From: Gammaproteobacteria bacterium
Lineage (GTDB): Bacteria; Pseudomonadota; Gammaproteobacteria; Enterobacterales; Alteromonadaceae
Direction: 5' to 3'
DNA length: 34,285 bases
Assembly (NCBI GenBank): GCA_018815765.1
Contig: JAHIWM010000198.1
Location: forward strand, 1 to 34,285
Within the stretch, counting starts at the first letter, position 1; the number at the start of each line of letters is the position of its first letter. Below are positions 8,568 through 17,641 of the stretch, in pieces. The notes beneath the pieces are model-generated. The model saw only the letters and a program-made list of their open reading frames with translations, had not been told where the DNA came from and ran no database searches. Position numbers and translations under genes: made by a program.

Positions 8568-10109
8568 ATGCAGCCGAAAAAGCCGTTAGTCTTACTGATA
8601 TTGGATGGATGGGGATACAGAGAAGAACGTGAGTCTAATGCCATTTTACAAGCCAATACCCCGGTAATGGACAAGTTATGGGCAGAATATCCTCATACAC
8701 TGATCTCTGGCTCTGGTCTGGACGTAGGTTTGCCAGATGGTCAGATGGGTAACTCTGAAGTAGGCCATGTCAATTTAGGCTCAGGCCGTGTGGTCTATCA
8801 GGATTTTACCCGTATCACCAAAGCTATTAAAGACGGTGATTTTTTTACCAACCCAGTGCTGGTTGAAGCGACACAAGCTGCAGTACGTCACGGCAAAGCT
8901 GTGCATCTGATGGGCTTGTTATCACCTGGTGGCGTGCACAGCCACGAAGATCATATTATTGCGATGATTGATTTAGCCAAACAACAAGGCGCGACTGAAA
9001 TCTATCTGCATGCCTTTTTAGACGGCCGTGATACCCCACCACGCAGTGCTGAAGCTTCATTGCAAAGGGTAGAAGATCACTTTAAGGCTATAGGTGTGGG
9101 TCAGGTTGCTTCTGTGATTGGCCGTTATTTTGCGATGGACCGCGATAAACGCTGGGATCGTGTACAGGCCGCTTACGACTTACTGACGCAGGGCAAAGCT
9201 TTATTTACTGCGACCACCGCAGTGGACGCATTAAAAGCTGCCTACAGCCGCGATGAAAATGATGAGTTTGTCAAAGCGACCGCCATTAAAAATGCTGCTG
9301 GTGATGTAATTAAAATGCAGCAAGGCGACAGCCTGATTTTTATGAACTTCCGTGCCGACCGCGCCCGTCAGTTCAGCCGTGCTTTTATTGATGCCGATTT
9401 CACAGGTTTTGCCCGTGAGTATCAGCCGCAACTGGCAAGCTTTGTGATGCTGACTGAATACGCTGCTGATATTAAAGCACCTTGTGCTTACCCACCAGAA
9501 AGCCTGAACAACGTTTTAGGTGAATGGCTGGCCAAACACCAGAAAACTCAGTTACGTATTTCCGAAACTGAAAAATATGCCCACGTCACCTTTTTCTTTA
9601 GCGGTGGCCGTGAAGATGTATTTGATGGTGAACAACGTATTCTGGTGCCATCGCCTAATGTCGCCACTTACGATTTGCAGCCAGAAATGAATTCCACCGA
9701 ATTGACCAACAAACTGGTGGGAGCCATTCACAGCGGCGAGTTTGATGTGATCATCTGTAACTATCCAAATGGCGATATGGTCGGTCATACCGGTATTTTA
9801 TCCGCAGCTATTAAAGCAGTTGAAGCCGTCGATCACTGTATTGGCCGTGTAGTTGAAGCCTTACAGCAAGTGGGCGGTGAATGTTTAATTACAGCCGACC
9901 ATGGTAATGCTGAGCAAATGCAGGATCCGGAATCTGGTCAGGCTCACACAGCCCACACCAGCGATCCTGTGCCACTGATTTATGTGGGCCGTCATGCCGC
10001 AGTGACGCCAGGTGGTATTTTAAGTGATATAGCTCCAACTATGCTGCACTTAATGGGTATGCCTATCCCTGCTGAAATGACAGGCAAAATTCTGATGAAG
10101 ACAAATTAA
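8568..10109 (+). CDS. gpmI: 2,3-bisphosphoglycerate-independent phosphoglycerate mutase
   Basis: Glycolytic enzyme of the alkaline-phosphatase superfamily that interconverts 3- and 2-phosphoglycerate through a phosphoserine, using Mn2+. From the ATG at 8568 the protein has 513 aa (E. coli 514). Visible signatures are [13 protein letters not shown] with the first metal Asp, the catalytic serine S63 in [60 protein letters not shown] and [13 protein letters not shown]. The start is chosen because GGAG at 8556-8559 is eight bases before this ATG; upstream ATGs at 8544 and 8562 are in frame but badly spaced. It overlaps envC by one base (TAATG). Confidence 0.96.
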   Translation: MQPKKPLVLLILDGWGYREERESNAILQANTPVMDKLWAEYPHTLISGSGLDVGLPDGQMGNSEVGHVNLGSGRVVYQDFTRITKAIKDGDFFTNPVLVEATQAAVRHGKAVHLMGLLSPGGVHSHEDHIIAMIDLAKQQGATEIYLHAFLDGRDTPPRSAEASLQRVEDHFKAIGVGQVASVIGRYFAMDRDKRWDRVQAAYDLLTQGKALFTATTAVDALKAAYSRDENDEFVKATAIKNAAGDVIKMQQGDSLIFMNFRADRARQFSRAFIDADFTGFAREYQPQLASFVMLTEYAADIKAPCAYPPESLNNVLGEWLAKHQKTQLRISETEKYAHVTFFFSGGREDVFDGEQRILVPSPNVATYDLQPEMNSTELTNKLVGAIHSGEFDVIICNYPNGDMVGHTGILSAAIKAVEAVDHCIGRVVEALQQVGGECLITADHGNAEQMQDPESGQAHTAHTSDPVPLIYVGRHAAVTPGGILSDIAPTMLHLMGMPIPAEMTGKILMKTN

Positions 10110-11272
10110 TGCCAGTAAGACTCGTCAACTCTAGAGTAAGGATGCAGCAGAGCTTAGCTCTGCTGCTCTGTTTAGGCACAACCGTAGTTGCTGCTCAGGA
10201 TCAAAAAGAGGTGCAGCAGGAACTGTCGCAACTCAAAGGTCAAATTCAGCAAACCGAAAAAGAACTGAAGCAACAACAAAAAGCTTTTACCAAAGCACAG
10301 GATCTATTGAAATCGGCCGATCAATCCTTAGCAAAGCTGGCACGGCAAATTCGACAAAGTAATGCAGAGCTTACAGAACTGCATAAGCAACAACAGCAAC
10401 TGGAATTGCAGCAGCAACAACTGCAACAGAGTTTTGAATTGCAAAAATCCTTGCTGGCACAGCAACTGAAAGGCGCTTTTATTACTGGTGAGCATGACTA
10501 CACCAAGATGCTGCTGAACCAGCAAGACAGCAATAAGCTGGAACGGGTACTGACTTATTATCAGTATTTAAATCAAGCGCGTATGCAGCAGATCAAAGAA
10601 ATTGAACAGACTGCCGAAGCATTAAAACAAGTTGAGCTGGAGTTGCAGGGTAAAGCAGAGCAACAGCAAGAATTACAGGCCCAGCTGAAAGAACAACAGC
10701 AGGAACTGACAGAAGCAAAAACCAGTCAGTTGGCTTCAGTAAAAAAAATGAAGAGCTTTTTGACGGACCAGGAACAGCAACTGGACTACCTGAAACAAAA
10801 TGAACAAAGCCTGCAGAACACCTTAGGTAAATTAAAAGCTGCAGCTATTGCTGCAAAAAAACGTATCAATCTGCCGAAAACCAAAGGCAAATTACCTTGG
10901 CCTGTGCAAGGCGATATTTTACAGGGTTACGGGGAAAAACGTCTGGCTGGTGTCAGCTCTCGTGGCATATTGATAGCTGCGGCTGAAGGCTCAAAAGTCA
11001 AAGCAGTGGCTGATGGTCAGGTGATTTATGCTGACTGGTTAAAAGGTTATGGTTGGGTCATAGTGCTGGACCATGGCAATGGTGTGATGAGCTTGTACGG
11101 CCATAATCAAACTTTATTAAAAAAACCAGGTGAAGCAGTGAACGCCAGTGAAGCAGTAGCTTTAGTCGGAGCCAGTGGTGGTCAGGCTCAAGCCGGATTG
11201 TATTTTGAGATCAGGCAAAAAGGCACAGCCATTAACCCTATTACCTGGTTACAGAAACGCGCAGGATCTTAG
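10109..11272 (+). CDS. envC: Murein hydrolase activator EnvC (coiled coil plus degenerate LytM domain)
   Basis: Periplasmic protein that, together with FtsEX, switches on the amidases AmiA/AmiB at the division septum. The order is signal peptide (ending near VVAAQ), a long Q/E/K-rich coiled coil at ~35-250, and a C-terminal LytM (M23) domain at ~265-385. The first M23 zinc ligands are absent (the segment reads SSRGILIAAAEG where an HxGxD would be), while LDHGNG and LYGHN remain. The LytM domain is therefore expected to be non-catalytic, as in E. coli EnvC. I keep the first ATG, which overlaps the gpmI stop, because it supplies arginines for the signal peptide; a later ATG at 10142 would lack them. 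ftsE and ftsX, its known partners, lie 4 kb downstream. Confidence 0.93.
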   Translation: MPVRLVNSRVRMQQSLALLLCLGTTVVAAQDQKEVQQELSQLKGQIQQTEKELKQQQKAFTKAQDLLKSADQSLAKLARQIRQSNAELTELHKQQQQLELQQQQLQQSFELQKSLLAQQLKGAFITGEHDYTKMLLNQQDSNKLERVLTYYQYLNQARMQQIKEIEQTAEALKQVELELQGKAEQQQELQAQLKEQQQELTEAKTSQLASVKKMKSFLTDQEQQLDYLKQNEQSLQNTLGKLKAAAIAAKKRINLPKTKGKLPWPVQGDILQGYGEKRLAGVSSRGILIAAAEGSKVKAVADGQVIYADWLKGYGWVIVLDHGNGVMSLYGHNQTLLKKPGEAVNASEAVALVGASGGQAQAGLYFEIRQKGTAINPITWLQKRAGS

Positions 11273-11275
11273 TCA

Positions 11276-12325
11276 ATGAAGTATCTATTAAGCTTAGCTT
11301 TTGCGCTTTGCAGTTTGCCCTCTGTTGCCGCCAAAGTGGCTATTGTGATTGATGACATTGGTTACCATCAGATTGACTACAAGCTACTGGAATTGCCTTA
11401 TGATCTGACTTTTGCAGTGATCCCTCATACAACCCATAGCAACGCAGTGGCTAAGGCCGCTTACCAGAAGCGACGTGATGTGATTTTACATATGCCAATG
11501 GAGTCTGCACGTCGGGCTGATTTAAGTAAAAATGCATTAAAAATCACGATGAACCGCTCCCAAATCGAGCATAAATTGCAGGCTGCTTTTGCTGATGTAC
11601 CTTATGCCATAGGCGTCAATAACCATATGGGCAGTTACTTCACAGAACAGGCAGACGTGATGGACTGGACTTTAGGATACATTGCCAAACGTCAGCTATT
11701 TTTCCTCGATAGTAAAACCACAGCCCGCAGTCAGGCTGGTGTTTATGCAAAAAAACACCAGATGCCACTACTGACTCGTCAGGTATTTCTGGATAACGAT
11801 CGCTCCTATCAGGCCTTGGATAAGCAATTTAAGCTAATGATTAAACTGGCAAAACAACATCAGTATGCGGTAGCCATTGGCCATCCTTATCCGGAAACTT
11901 ACGCCTATCTGAAAAAACATTTAGGCGATTTAGCAACACAAGGAATTGAAGTGGTGAAGTTATCTGCGTTGCTGCCTACCGACTATCCGGTGATGACGGC
12001 AGCACAAACTGCAGACCTGCCTTTATCTTTACCTGAACGGGACCCAGTGCAACTTGCAGCTGTTAATGGCATGGAGAATAACCCAATGAACACCCAAGCA
12101 AAAACACAGATTTCAGAACCCGTATTTGTGCCAGCCATCGAAGAGCCCGCCGCAATTATTGCGATGTACAGTCAACAATGGGATATACCGGAATTGCTGA
12201 ACCCTTTGACTTTAGCTGTGATTAGGCCTGTTTCGACGCTGATACAAAAACCCTGGTCCTTACCTGAGCCTGTGAAAAAACCGGCCAGCTCAGTGCCCTT
12301 TTATCAGCTAGGAAGTAGCTTTTAA
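11276..12325 (+). CDS. yibQ: Divergent polysaccharide deacetylase family protein (YibQ type)
   Basis: An exported protein of the divergent polysaccharide deacetylase family (DUF610). After a signal peptide ending near VAA (~residues 1-19), the domain begins VAIVIDDIGYHQIDY and continues with FAVIPHT, VILHMPMES, VNNHMGSYFT, FLDSKTTARS and AIGHPYPET, the conserved blocks of the family (to ~235). The enzymatic activity of YibQ is not established. Residues ~240-349 form a proline-rich extension that I do not recognise and that is longer than the E. coli version. It follows envC after 3 bases, so gpmI-envC-yibQ is likely one operon. It ends three bases before a large palindrome. Confidence 0.88.
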   Translation: MKYLLSLAFALCSLPSVAAKVAIVIDDIGYHQIDYKLLELPYDLTFAVIPHTTHSNAVAKAAYQKRRDVILHMPMESARRADLSKNALKITMNRSQIEHKLQAAFADVPYAIGVNNHMGSYFTEQADVMDWTLGYIAKRQLFFLDSKTTARSQAGVYAKKHQMPLLTRQVFLDNDRSYQALDKQFKLMIKLAKQHQYAVAIGHPYPETYAYLKKHLGDLATQGIEVVKLSALLPTDYPVMTAAQTADLPLSLPERDPVQLAAVNGMENNPMNTQAKTQISEPVFVPAIEEPAAIIAMYSQQWDIPELLNPLTLAVIRPVSTLIQKPWSLPEPVKKPASSVPFYQLGSSF

Positions 12326-12327
12326 CT

Positions 12328-12382
12328 AAAATGGGGTCAGATCACATTGTTAACTGTTAACAATGTGATCTGACCCCATTTT
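12328..12382. repeat. Perfect palindrome, two 27-base arms with a 1-base centre
   Basis: The arm at 12328-12354 (AAAATGGGGTCAGATCACAT followed by TGTTAAC) is the exact reverse complement of 12356-12382; only T12355 is unpaired. It fills the gap between two convergent genes and ends in CCCCATTTT on both strands. It could therefore terminate transcription from both sides, although its length and perfection exceed normal terminators. The GGGGTCAGA / TCTGACCCC ends resemble, from memory, palindromes associated with RAYT/IS200-type transposases. No transposase is nearby, so a mobile origin is inference. Confidence 0.85.
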
Positions 12383-12390
12383 CAGAACTA

Positions 12391-13245
12391 TCAAGCAGCC
12401 ATTGCAGCCTGTAGTTTCTTCATCGCATTTTTCTCTAACTGACGTACCCGCTCAGCAGACACCTGATAGCGGTCAGCCAGCTCTTGCAACGTCAGTTTCT
12501 GATCATCTAACCAACGGGCACGGATAATGTCCTGACTACGGTCGTCCAGCGTACGCACTGCTGCTTGCAGACGATCTACTGACGCATTATCCCATTGATC
12601 TTCTTCAATACGATTGGCTAAATCTGAGCCTTTATCCTGCAGATAAAATACCGGCGCAGTGTAATTACTTTCGTCTTCATCATCCGAAGCATCAAAAGGC
12701 ATATCGTGATTGCTCATACGGGATTCCATTTCCAGCACTTCGTGTACAGGAACACCTAACGAATCCGCCACATTTTGCACTTCTTCTTTGCTGAACCAGC
12801 CTAAATGCTTTTTGGCTTTGCGCAGATTAAAAAACAGCTTACGTTGTGCTTTGGTGGTGGCCACTTTGACAATGCGCCAGTTTTTCAGCACAAACTCGTG
12901 AATTTCAGCTTTGATCCAGTGCACAGCAAAAGACACTAAGCGCACGCCCACTGTAGGGTCAAAACGTTTTACTGCTTTCATCAGGCCAATATTGCCTTCC
13001 TGGATCAGGTCACTGATAGGTAAACCATAACCAGAATAACTACGGGCAATATGCACCACAAAGCGCAGGTGAGACATAATCAGCACACGGGCCGATTCTA
13101 AATCACCGTCTTGTTGTAATTTTTCAGCTAAAGAACGCTCTTCTTCTGCTGTGAGCATTGGGATAGTACTTACCGCATGAGTGTAAGCTTCTAGGCTGCC
13201 ACTTCCAGCCACTGTCAGATTCATCATTTGTGAAGCCTGAGTCAT
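12391..13245 (-). CDS. rpoH: Heat-shock sigma factor RpoH (sigma-32)
   Basis: Alternative sigma factor that directs RNA polymerase to heat-shock promoters. The 284-aa protein matches E. coli RpoH (284 aa). Region 2 is seen in [19 protein letters not shown] and [20 protein letters not shown]. The RpoH box that distinguishes it from other sigma factors is [10 protein letters not shown], and the region 4 helix-turn-helix is [26 protein letters not shown] lies seven bases before the ATG. It is single, facing yibQ tail to tail, and its upstream region contains a CIRCE-type operator. Unlike E. coli, ftsX is not directly upstream in the same direction: an EAL-HDOD gene lies between them on the other strand. 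Confidence 0.97.
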   Translation of the reverse strand: MTQASQMMNLTVAGSGSLEAYTHAVSTIPMLTAEEERSLAEKLQQDGDLESARVLIMSHLRFVVHIARSYSGYGLPISDLIQEGNIGLMKAVKRFDPTVGVRLVSFAVHWIKAEIHEFVLKNWRIVKVATTKAQRKLFFNLRKAKKHLGWFSKEEVQNVADSLGVPVHEVLEMESRMSNHDMPFDASDDEDESNYTAPVFYLQDKGSDLANRIEEDQWDNASVDRLQAAVRTLDDRSQDIIRARWLDDQKLTLQELADRYQVSAERVRQLEKNAMKKLQAAMAA

Positions 13246-13279
13246 GTAATTTCCCCTAATCGCTTGATTGGGTCAAATC

Positions 13280-13306
13280 TTAGCACTCTTTAACGGAGAG
13301 TGCTAA
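13280..13306 (-). promoter_or_regulatory. CIRCE-type operator (HrcA site) upstream of rpoH
   Basis: TTAGCACTC, nine bases, GAGTGCTAA: a perfect match to the CIRCE consensus, in both half-sites and spacing. It ends 34 bases before the rpoH ATG, a position where a bound repressor could block the promoter or early transcription. HrcA is the known CIRCE repressor; no hrcA gene is in the window. The region upstream of it is AT-rich, but I cannot define a convincing promoter. Confidence 0.8.
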
Positions 13307-13456
13307 AAAAATTTTCTGGTTTTAAGACCGGAATTGAATAAGCCCTATTTTTTAATAATATCAATTCATATATAAAGGCTAATTTTTCTTATATGATAAA
13401 TTTAGAACTTACGGTCGTTCGTAATGAAAAAAATAAAAACAACTTAAGGCACTTCT

Positions 13457-14677
13457 ATGTATTGTTATGTCGCCCGTCAGCCTATTTTTGATCGCCAAAA
13501 AGCCGTAACAGGCTATGAATTGTTATTTCGGGATGGCATAAACAACTGTTTTCCTAACATTAATGCAGATGAAGCCACATCTAAGCTCATCACTCAGCAC
13601 CATTTATTGCTTGGGGTTGAAAAGATCACCAGCGGTAAACAAGCTTTTATTAACTTCTCAGCAGACACCTTAATTCACCACTTCCCTACTTCTATAGATC
13701 CAAACAGCATGGTGATCGAAATCCTCGAAACCGTGCCTATCAGTGATGAACTGCTGACCGCCTGTAAAGAACTGCATAAAATGGGTTATCGCCTGGCACT
13801 AGACGATCATGATTTTGATGCCAAGTGGGACGTGTTTTTACCTTATGTCAGCATTATTAAGGTGGATGTGCAGATGTTTAACATACTGCAAATCAGCAAA
13901 TATTTGCGCCGTATTGCTAAATACCCCGTCACTTTACTGGCAGAAAAAGTAGAAACGGCTGACGAATACGAACAACTTAAACAGTTGGGTTTTGATTTAT
14001 ATCAGGGCTACTTTTTTGCGCGCCCGGAAATGCTGAAGCACAAACAACTGGGAAGTAACAAACTGAATCTGCTGGCTCTTATCGGCGAATCCAGCAAAGT
14101 ACGACTGGATTTTGATGTACTGGCGGCCATAGTCGAACGTGATTTGGATATGTCGTACAAATTGCTGCGCTTCATAAACAGTGTCAATTTTGCCCGCAAA
14201 CAGAGTATAGGGTCACTGAAGCATGCCATGGTTTATATGGGAGAGGCTGAACTGAAGAAGTTTATCTCCCTGCTTGCCCTCGCGAATCTGGCAGAAGGCC
14301 AATCCGATGAGTTGTTAGTGATGTCGCTGATCCGTGCACGCTTTTGTGACCGTCTGGCTAATATTCGTGGCGACACAGAAAATCCGCCAGCTGCCTTTTT
14401 AACAGGTTTGTTTTCTTTGGTGGATGCCTTGCTGGAGCAACCATTGGAAGAGTTACTGGCGCAATTGCCGTTGTTACCCGAAATAAAAGCAGCCTTGCTG
14501 GAAAATAAAGGCGTGTTGGCGGATTATCTGACGGTTGAACGTACTTTTGAGCATGGTTTATGGCAACAACAAACTGAACTGTCGTCCCGCATGGTGCCGG
14601 AGACAGTCGATTTAAACCTGGTTTATTTTGAGGCTGTGGAATGGGGGCAACGCCTGCTGACAGTACAGCAACATTAA
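13457..14677 (+). CDS. EAL-HDOD signalling protein with degenerate EAL domain
   Basis: A soluble 406-aa protein with an N-terminal EAL-like domain (~1-195) and a C-terminal HDOD domain (~205-400), the YuxH-type arrangement. The EAL catalytic signatures are worn: EAL reads YELLFRD, the DDFGTG loop reads LALDDHDF, though IEILET, LAEKVET and LYQGYFFARPE remain recognisable. It is unlikely to be an efficient phosphodiesterase and may instead bind c-di-GMP or a partner protein. The HDOD part begins near LLALIGESSK and includes the helical FINSVNF and SLKHAMVYMG segments. Members of this class affect motility and biofilm formation in other gammaproteobacteria. TAAGG lies upstream of the ATG. It converges on ftsX. 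Confidence 0.88.
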   Translation: MYCYVARQPIFDRQKAVTGYELLFRDGINNCFPNINADEATSKLITQHHLLLGVEKITSGKQAFINFSADTLIHHFPTSIDPNSMVIEILETVPISDELLTACKELHKMGYRLALDDHDFDAKWDVFLPYVSIIKVDVQMFNILQISKYLRRIAKYPVTLLAEKVETADEYEQLKQLGFDLYQGYFFARPEMLKHKQLGSNKLNLLALIGESSKVRLDFDVLAAIVERDLDMSYKLLRFINSVNFARKQSIGSLKHAMVYMGEAELKKFISLLALANLAEGQSDELLVMSLIRARFCDRLANIRGDTENPPAAFLTGLFSLVDALLEQPLEELLAQLPLLPEIKAALLENKGVLADYLTVERTFEHGLWQQQTELSSRMVPETVDLNLVYFEAVEWGQRLLTVQQH

Positions 14678-14694
14678 CCCCCTGTTGTCCTTCT

Positions 14695-15675
14695 CTAAAG
14701 ACCTGTCGCTTCGATCTGGCTGATATTACGACGTACAGCCAGGAAGGAGCCGACAAAACCTAGTCCTACGGCAACCAGCAATAAATAACCTAACTCAGAG
14801 AGACTGAGTGGCTGCAGAGTAAAAGTACTTTCGTACAACTGAGTCACGCTGGCGATAGCATGTTTTAACCACCACAGCAGCACTTCTTCAATTAAAAACG
14901 TCAGCACGCCACCAAAAAAGCCAAGCCAGATACCCGTATATAAAAATGGCCGCTGAATATAACTGTTGGTGGCGCCGACCAGTTTCATTACTTCGATTTC
15001 ATCTTTTTTATTCAAGATCATCAGTCGAATGGTGTTACCCACCACCAAAAGCACAGCCACCATCAGTAATAAAGCCACAGCGATAGCCACCTGACGAACT
15101 AAGCTGACAATAGCATCCAGCCGTTCTAACCAGCCGATATCCAGCTTCGCCAGTTCGACATAACGTTCCTGTTGTAATTGATTTAGCAAAGCCGATGCAG
15201 CAACACTGGAGGTGTTTTTTGGACTCACCAGCATCACATGAGGCAAAGGGTTGTCTTCTATGTAACTTAACGCATCACCAAAACCAGATTCAGCAGTGAA
15301 TTCAGCCAGTGCCTGGCTTTTATCAATAAACTGCACATCCGCCACTTCAGGGTTGGCCTGCAGTAATGCTATCAGTTCAGCAATCTGAGTTTCATTGGTA
15401 TCCGCTTTTAAAAACAAACTGATTTGAGCGGCCTGGTCAACACTGGTGCTGACCTGCTGCAGGTTTTTCACCATCAAATGCAAAGTGACAGGTAAAGTTA
15501 AACTGACACCAAGCACAGCCACTGTTAATAAAGAAGAAGCAGGAGTCAGCCAGATCTCACCTAAACTCGCTAAAGCCTGACGAATATGATGCACCCAAAA
15601 CATCACAAATTTGCTCCACAGACTTTGTTTCACTGCAGTAGCGCCCGTAGCCCGGCCCTGAAATAAAATACTCAT
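14695..15675 (-). CDS. ftsX: Cell division protein FtsX
   Basis: Membrane subunit of the FtsEX complex, which couples ATP hydrolysis in the cytosol to septal amidase activation through EnvC. The 326-aa protein has an N-terminal cytosolic segment, a first helix (~50-72), a periplasmic domain (~75-185) and three further helices, the usual four-helix topology. Typical segments are QAAQISLFLK, FIDKSQALAEF and the membrane-proximal NKKDEIEVMKLVGAT. Its ATG overlaps the ftsE stop by four bases (ATGA), showing tight coupling. Confidence 0.96.
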   Translation of the reverse strand: MSILFQGRATGATAVKQSLWSKFVMFWVHHIRQALASLGEIWLTPASSLLTVAVLGVSLTLPVTLHLMVKNLQQVSTSVDQAAQISLFLKADTNETQIAELIALLQANPEVADVQFIDKSQALAEFTAESGFGDALSYIEDNPLPHVMLVSPKNTSSVAASALLNQLQQERYVELAKLDIGWLERLDAIVSLVRQVAIAVALLLMVAVLLVVGNTIRLMILNKKDEIEVMKLVGATNSYIQRPFLYTGIWLGFFGGVLTFLIEEVLLWWLKHAIASVTQLYESTFTLQPLSLSELGYLLLVAVGLGFVGSFLAVRRNISQIEATGL

Positions 15676-16355
15676 TCGTCGGCTCCAAACGAAGTTAAGC
15701 CATCGTTGATCATGCGGCCATTTTTTAACGTCAGAGTACGGTAACGCATCCGGGCCAATAAACTTAAATCGTGGCTGGCAATTAACACAGACACGCCGAC
15801 CTGATTAAAGGCTTCAAATACATTCATAATGTCTTTGGATAAATCCGGATCCAGGTTACCTGTGGGTTCGTCTGCCAGCAGTAAAGGAGGACGGTTCACC
15901 ACAGCCCGGGCAATGCCAACACGTTGTTGCTCACCACCAGATAAGGTGTGAGGCAGGCAACGGACTTTATCCAATAACCCTACTTTATCTAAAGCCGCAT
16001 GCACACGTTTGGTCATGTCTTTGCCGCTAAAACCTTCGATCACTAAAGGCAAGGCCACATTGTCGAACACGCTATGGTTCATCAGCAGCTTATGGTTCTG
16101 GAAAATCATACCTATGTCACGGCGTACATAAGGCACCTGACCTTTGTTCACCCGGCTTAAGTCCACACCATTAATAAATACTTTGCCTGTGCTTGGACGC
16201 TCAATCAGACTAATCAGTTTTAATAAGGTACTTTTACCTGCCCCTGAATGCCCTGTTAAAAAGGCCATTTCGCCTTTTTCCAGATGAAAACTGACCCTGT
16301 CCAGCGCAACAAAACCACCGCTATAACTTTTTGTGACTTGCTCAAAACGCAACAT
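15672..16355 (-). CDS. ftsE: Cell division ATP-binding protein FtsE
   Basis: ABC-type ATPase partner of FtsX, 227 aa. All nucleotide-binding motifs are intact: Walker [10 protein letters not shown] (~35-43), the signature LSGGEQQR, Walker [13 protein letters not shown], and the H-loop ASHD. It begins two bases after the ftsY stop and overlaps ftsX by four bases, giving the conserved ftsY-ftsE-ftsX order. Confidence 0.97.
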   Translation of the reverse strand: MLRFEQVTKSYSGGFVALDRVSFHLEKGEMAFLTGHSGAGKSTLLKLISLIERPSTGKVFINGVDLSRVNKGQVPYVRRDIGMIFQNHKLLMNHSVFDNVALPLVIEGFSGKDMTKRVHAALDKVGLLDKVRCLPHTLSGGEQQRVGIARAVVNRPPLLLADEPTGNLDPDLSKDIMNVFEAFNQVGVSVLIASHDLSLLARMRYRTLTLKNGRMINDGLTSFGADE

Positions 16356-16357
16356 AA

Positions 16358-17557
16358 TCAGAGATCCCTGGCAAACAATGCCTTAATAAAATCTTTACTA
16401 TCAAACACCCGCAAGTCATCGATGCCTTCACCGACACCAATATAACGAATAGGTAATTTAAACTGATCAGCGATAGCGAAAATAACACCACCTTTAGCTG
16501 TGCCATCCAGTTTGGTTAAGCTGATGCCGCTAATATCCACTGCTTCTTTAAACAACCGCGCCTGACTTAACGCATTTTGTCCTGTGCCAGCGTCCAGTGT
16601 CAGCATCACTTCATGCGGCGCATTGGCATCGATTTTTTTCATCACTCTGACTATTTTTTTCAGCTCTTCCATTAAATGAGCTTTGTTTTGCAAGCGACCG
16701 GCGGTATCAGCAATTAAAACATCTACACCCCGGGCTTTGGCTGCCTGATAGGCATCAAAAATAACTGAAGCACTGTCAGCACCGCTATGCTGCGCTATCA
16801 CAGGAATGGCATTACGCTCACCCCATACCTGCAACTGTTCAACAGCTGCAGCTCTGAAAGTATCGCCAGCAGCTAACATCACCGACTTGCCTTGTTGCTT
16901 AAACTGCTGCGCCATTTTGCCAATAGTGGTGGTTTTACCTACACCATTCACACCTACCATCAGAATGACAAAAGGACCATCAGCGCCTTTTAGTTGTAGT
17001 GGTTGCTCAACATCATCCAGCAACAGCGCCATTTCCTGCTGCAGCTTGTCGTATAAGGCATCAGCATCTTTTAACTGTTTACGATTAGCATGTTGCACCA
17101 GCTGATTGATCAGCTTCTGACTGGTATCCACACCTACGTCGGCCATCAACAGCTGAGTCTCTAATTCTTCATATAAATCGTCATCAATTTTTTTTCCTAA
17201 AAACAGACTGGCTAAACCATTGCCTAAATTCTGGCTGGTCTTGGTTAAACCTTGTTTTAGACGGGCAAAAAAACCAGGACGTTCGGCCGGTTGCGGTTGC
17301 AACACACTGGCAGGAGCAGGAGCTGCTGCAGTCGCAGTTTCTGATGTTGTCGTTTCAGGCTCAGAGTAAACAACCTCAGCCTGTGTATTGGCTTCTGCCA
17401 CTTCAGTTGTCACATCAGCAACTTCTGTCACTTTTGTATCAGCTTCTGCCTGTTGCTCTGTTGCCGGGATCGGCTGTTCCACTGCAGTATTAGCAGGTGC
17501 AGCCTCTGCTTTTTTACCAAAACCAAGCCAGGAGAAGAGTTTATTTTGCTTTGTCAT
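16358..17557 (-). CDS. ftsY: Signal recognition particle receptor FtsY
   Basis: GTPase that receives SRP-ribosome complexes at the inner membrane for co-translational insertion. Of 399 aa, residues ~15-95 form the acidic, low-complexity A domain (Ala/Glu/Thr/Pro-rich), and the rest is the NG domain. The P-loop is GVNGVGKTTT (~199-208); further GTPase motifs are DTFRAAAVEQL, DTAGRLQNK (~283) and TKLDG (~347), with GVGEGIDDL near the C-terminus. It is first gene of ftsYEX and divergent from rsmD with 84 bases between starts. Confidence 0.97.
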   Translation of the reverse strand: MTKQNKLFSWLGFGKKAEAAPANTAVEQPIPATEQQAEADTKVTEVADVTTEVAEANTQAEVVYSEPETTTSETATAAAPAPASVLQPQPAERPGFFARLKQGLTKTSQNLGNGLASLFLGKKIDDDLYEELETQLLMADVGVDTSQKLINQLVQHANRKQLKDADALYDKLQQEMALLLDDVEQPLQLKGADGPFVILMVGVNGVGKTTTIGKMAQQFKQQGKSVMLAAGDTFRAAAVEQLQVWGERNAIPVIAQHSGADSASVIFDAYQAAKARGVDVLIADTAGRLQNKAHLMEELKKIVRVMKKIDANAPHEVMLTLDAGTGQNALSQARLFKEAVDISGISLTKLDGTAKGGVIFAIADQFKLPIRYIGVGEGIDDLRVFDSKDFIKALFARDL

Positions 17558-17595
17558 AAAGGTCGCTGCCAGAAGATCCGAAAACTAAGGTAAAA

Positions 17596-17623
17596 TTGAC
17601 CCATATAGTACCATCTTTAAGAT
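17596..17623 (+). promoter_or_regulatory. Possible sigma-70 promoter for rsmD
   Basis: TTGACC at 17596-17601 and TAAGAT at 17618-17623 are separated by 16 bases and lie just upstream of the rsmD ATG at 17642. The -35 box is good and the -10 box fair; the 5' leader would be very short, about 12 bases. Confidence 0.45.
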
Positions 17624-17641
17624 GCAGGACAAAAATACTCA

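Noticed and set aside
13280-13306. Rho-independent terminator
   Set aside because: No T-run follows the stem in either direction that would end a neighbouring gene, and the sequence matches the CIRCE consensus exactly including the 9-base spacer.
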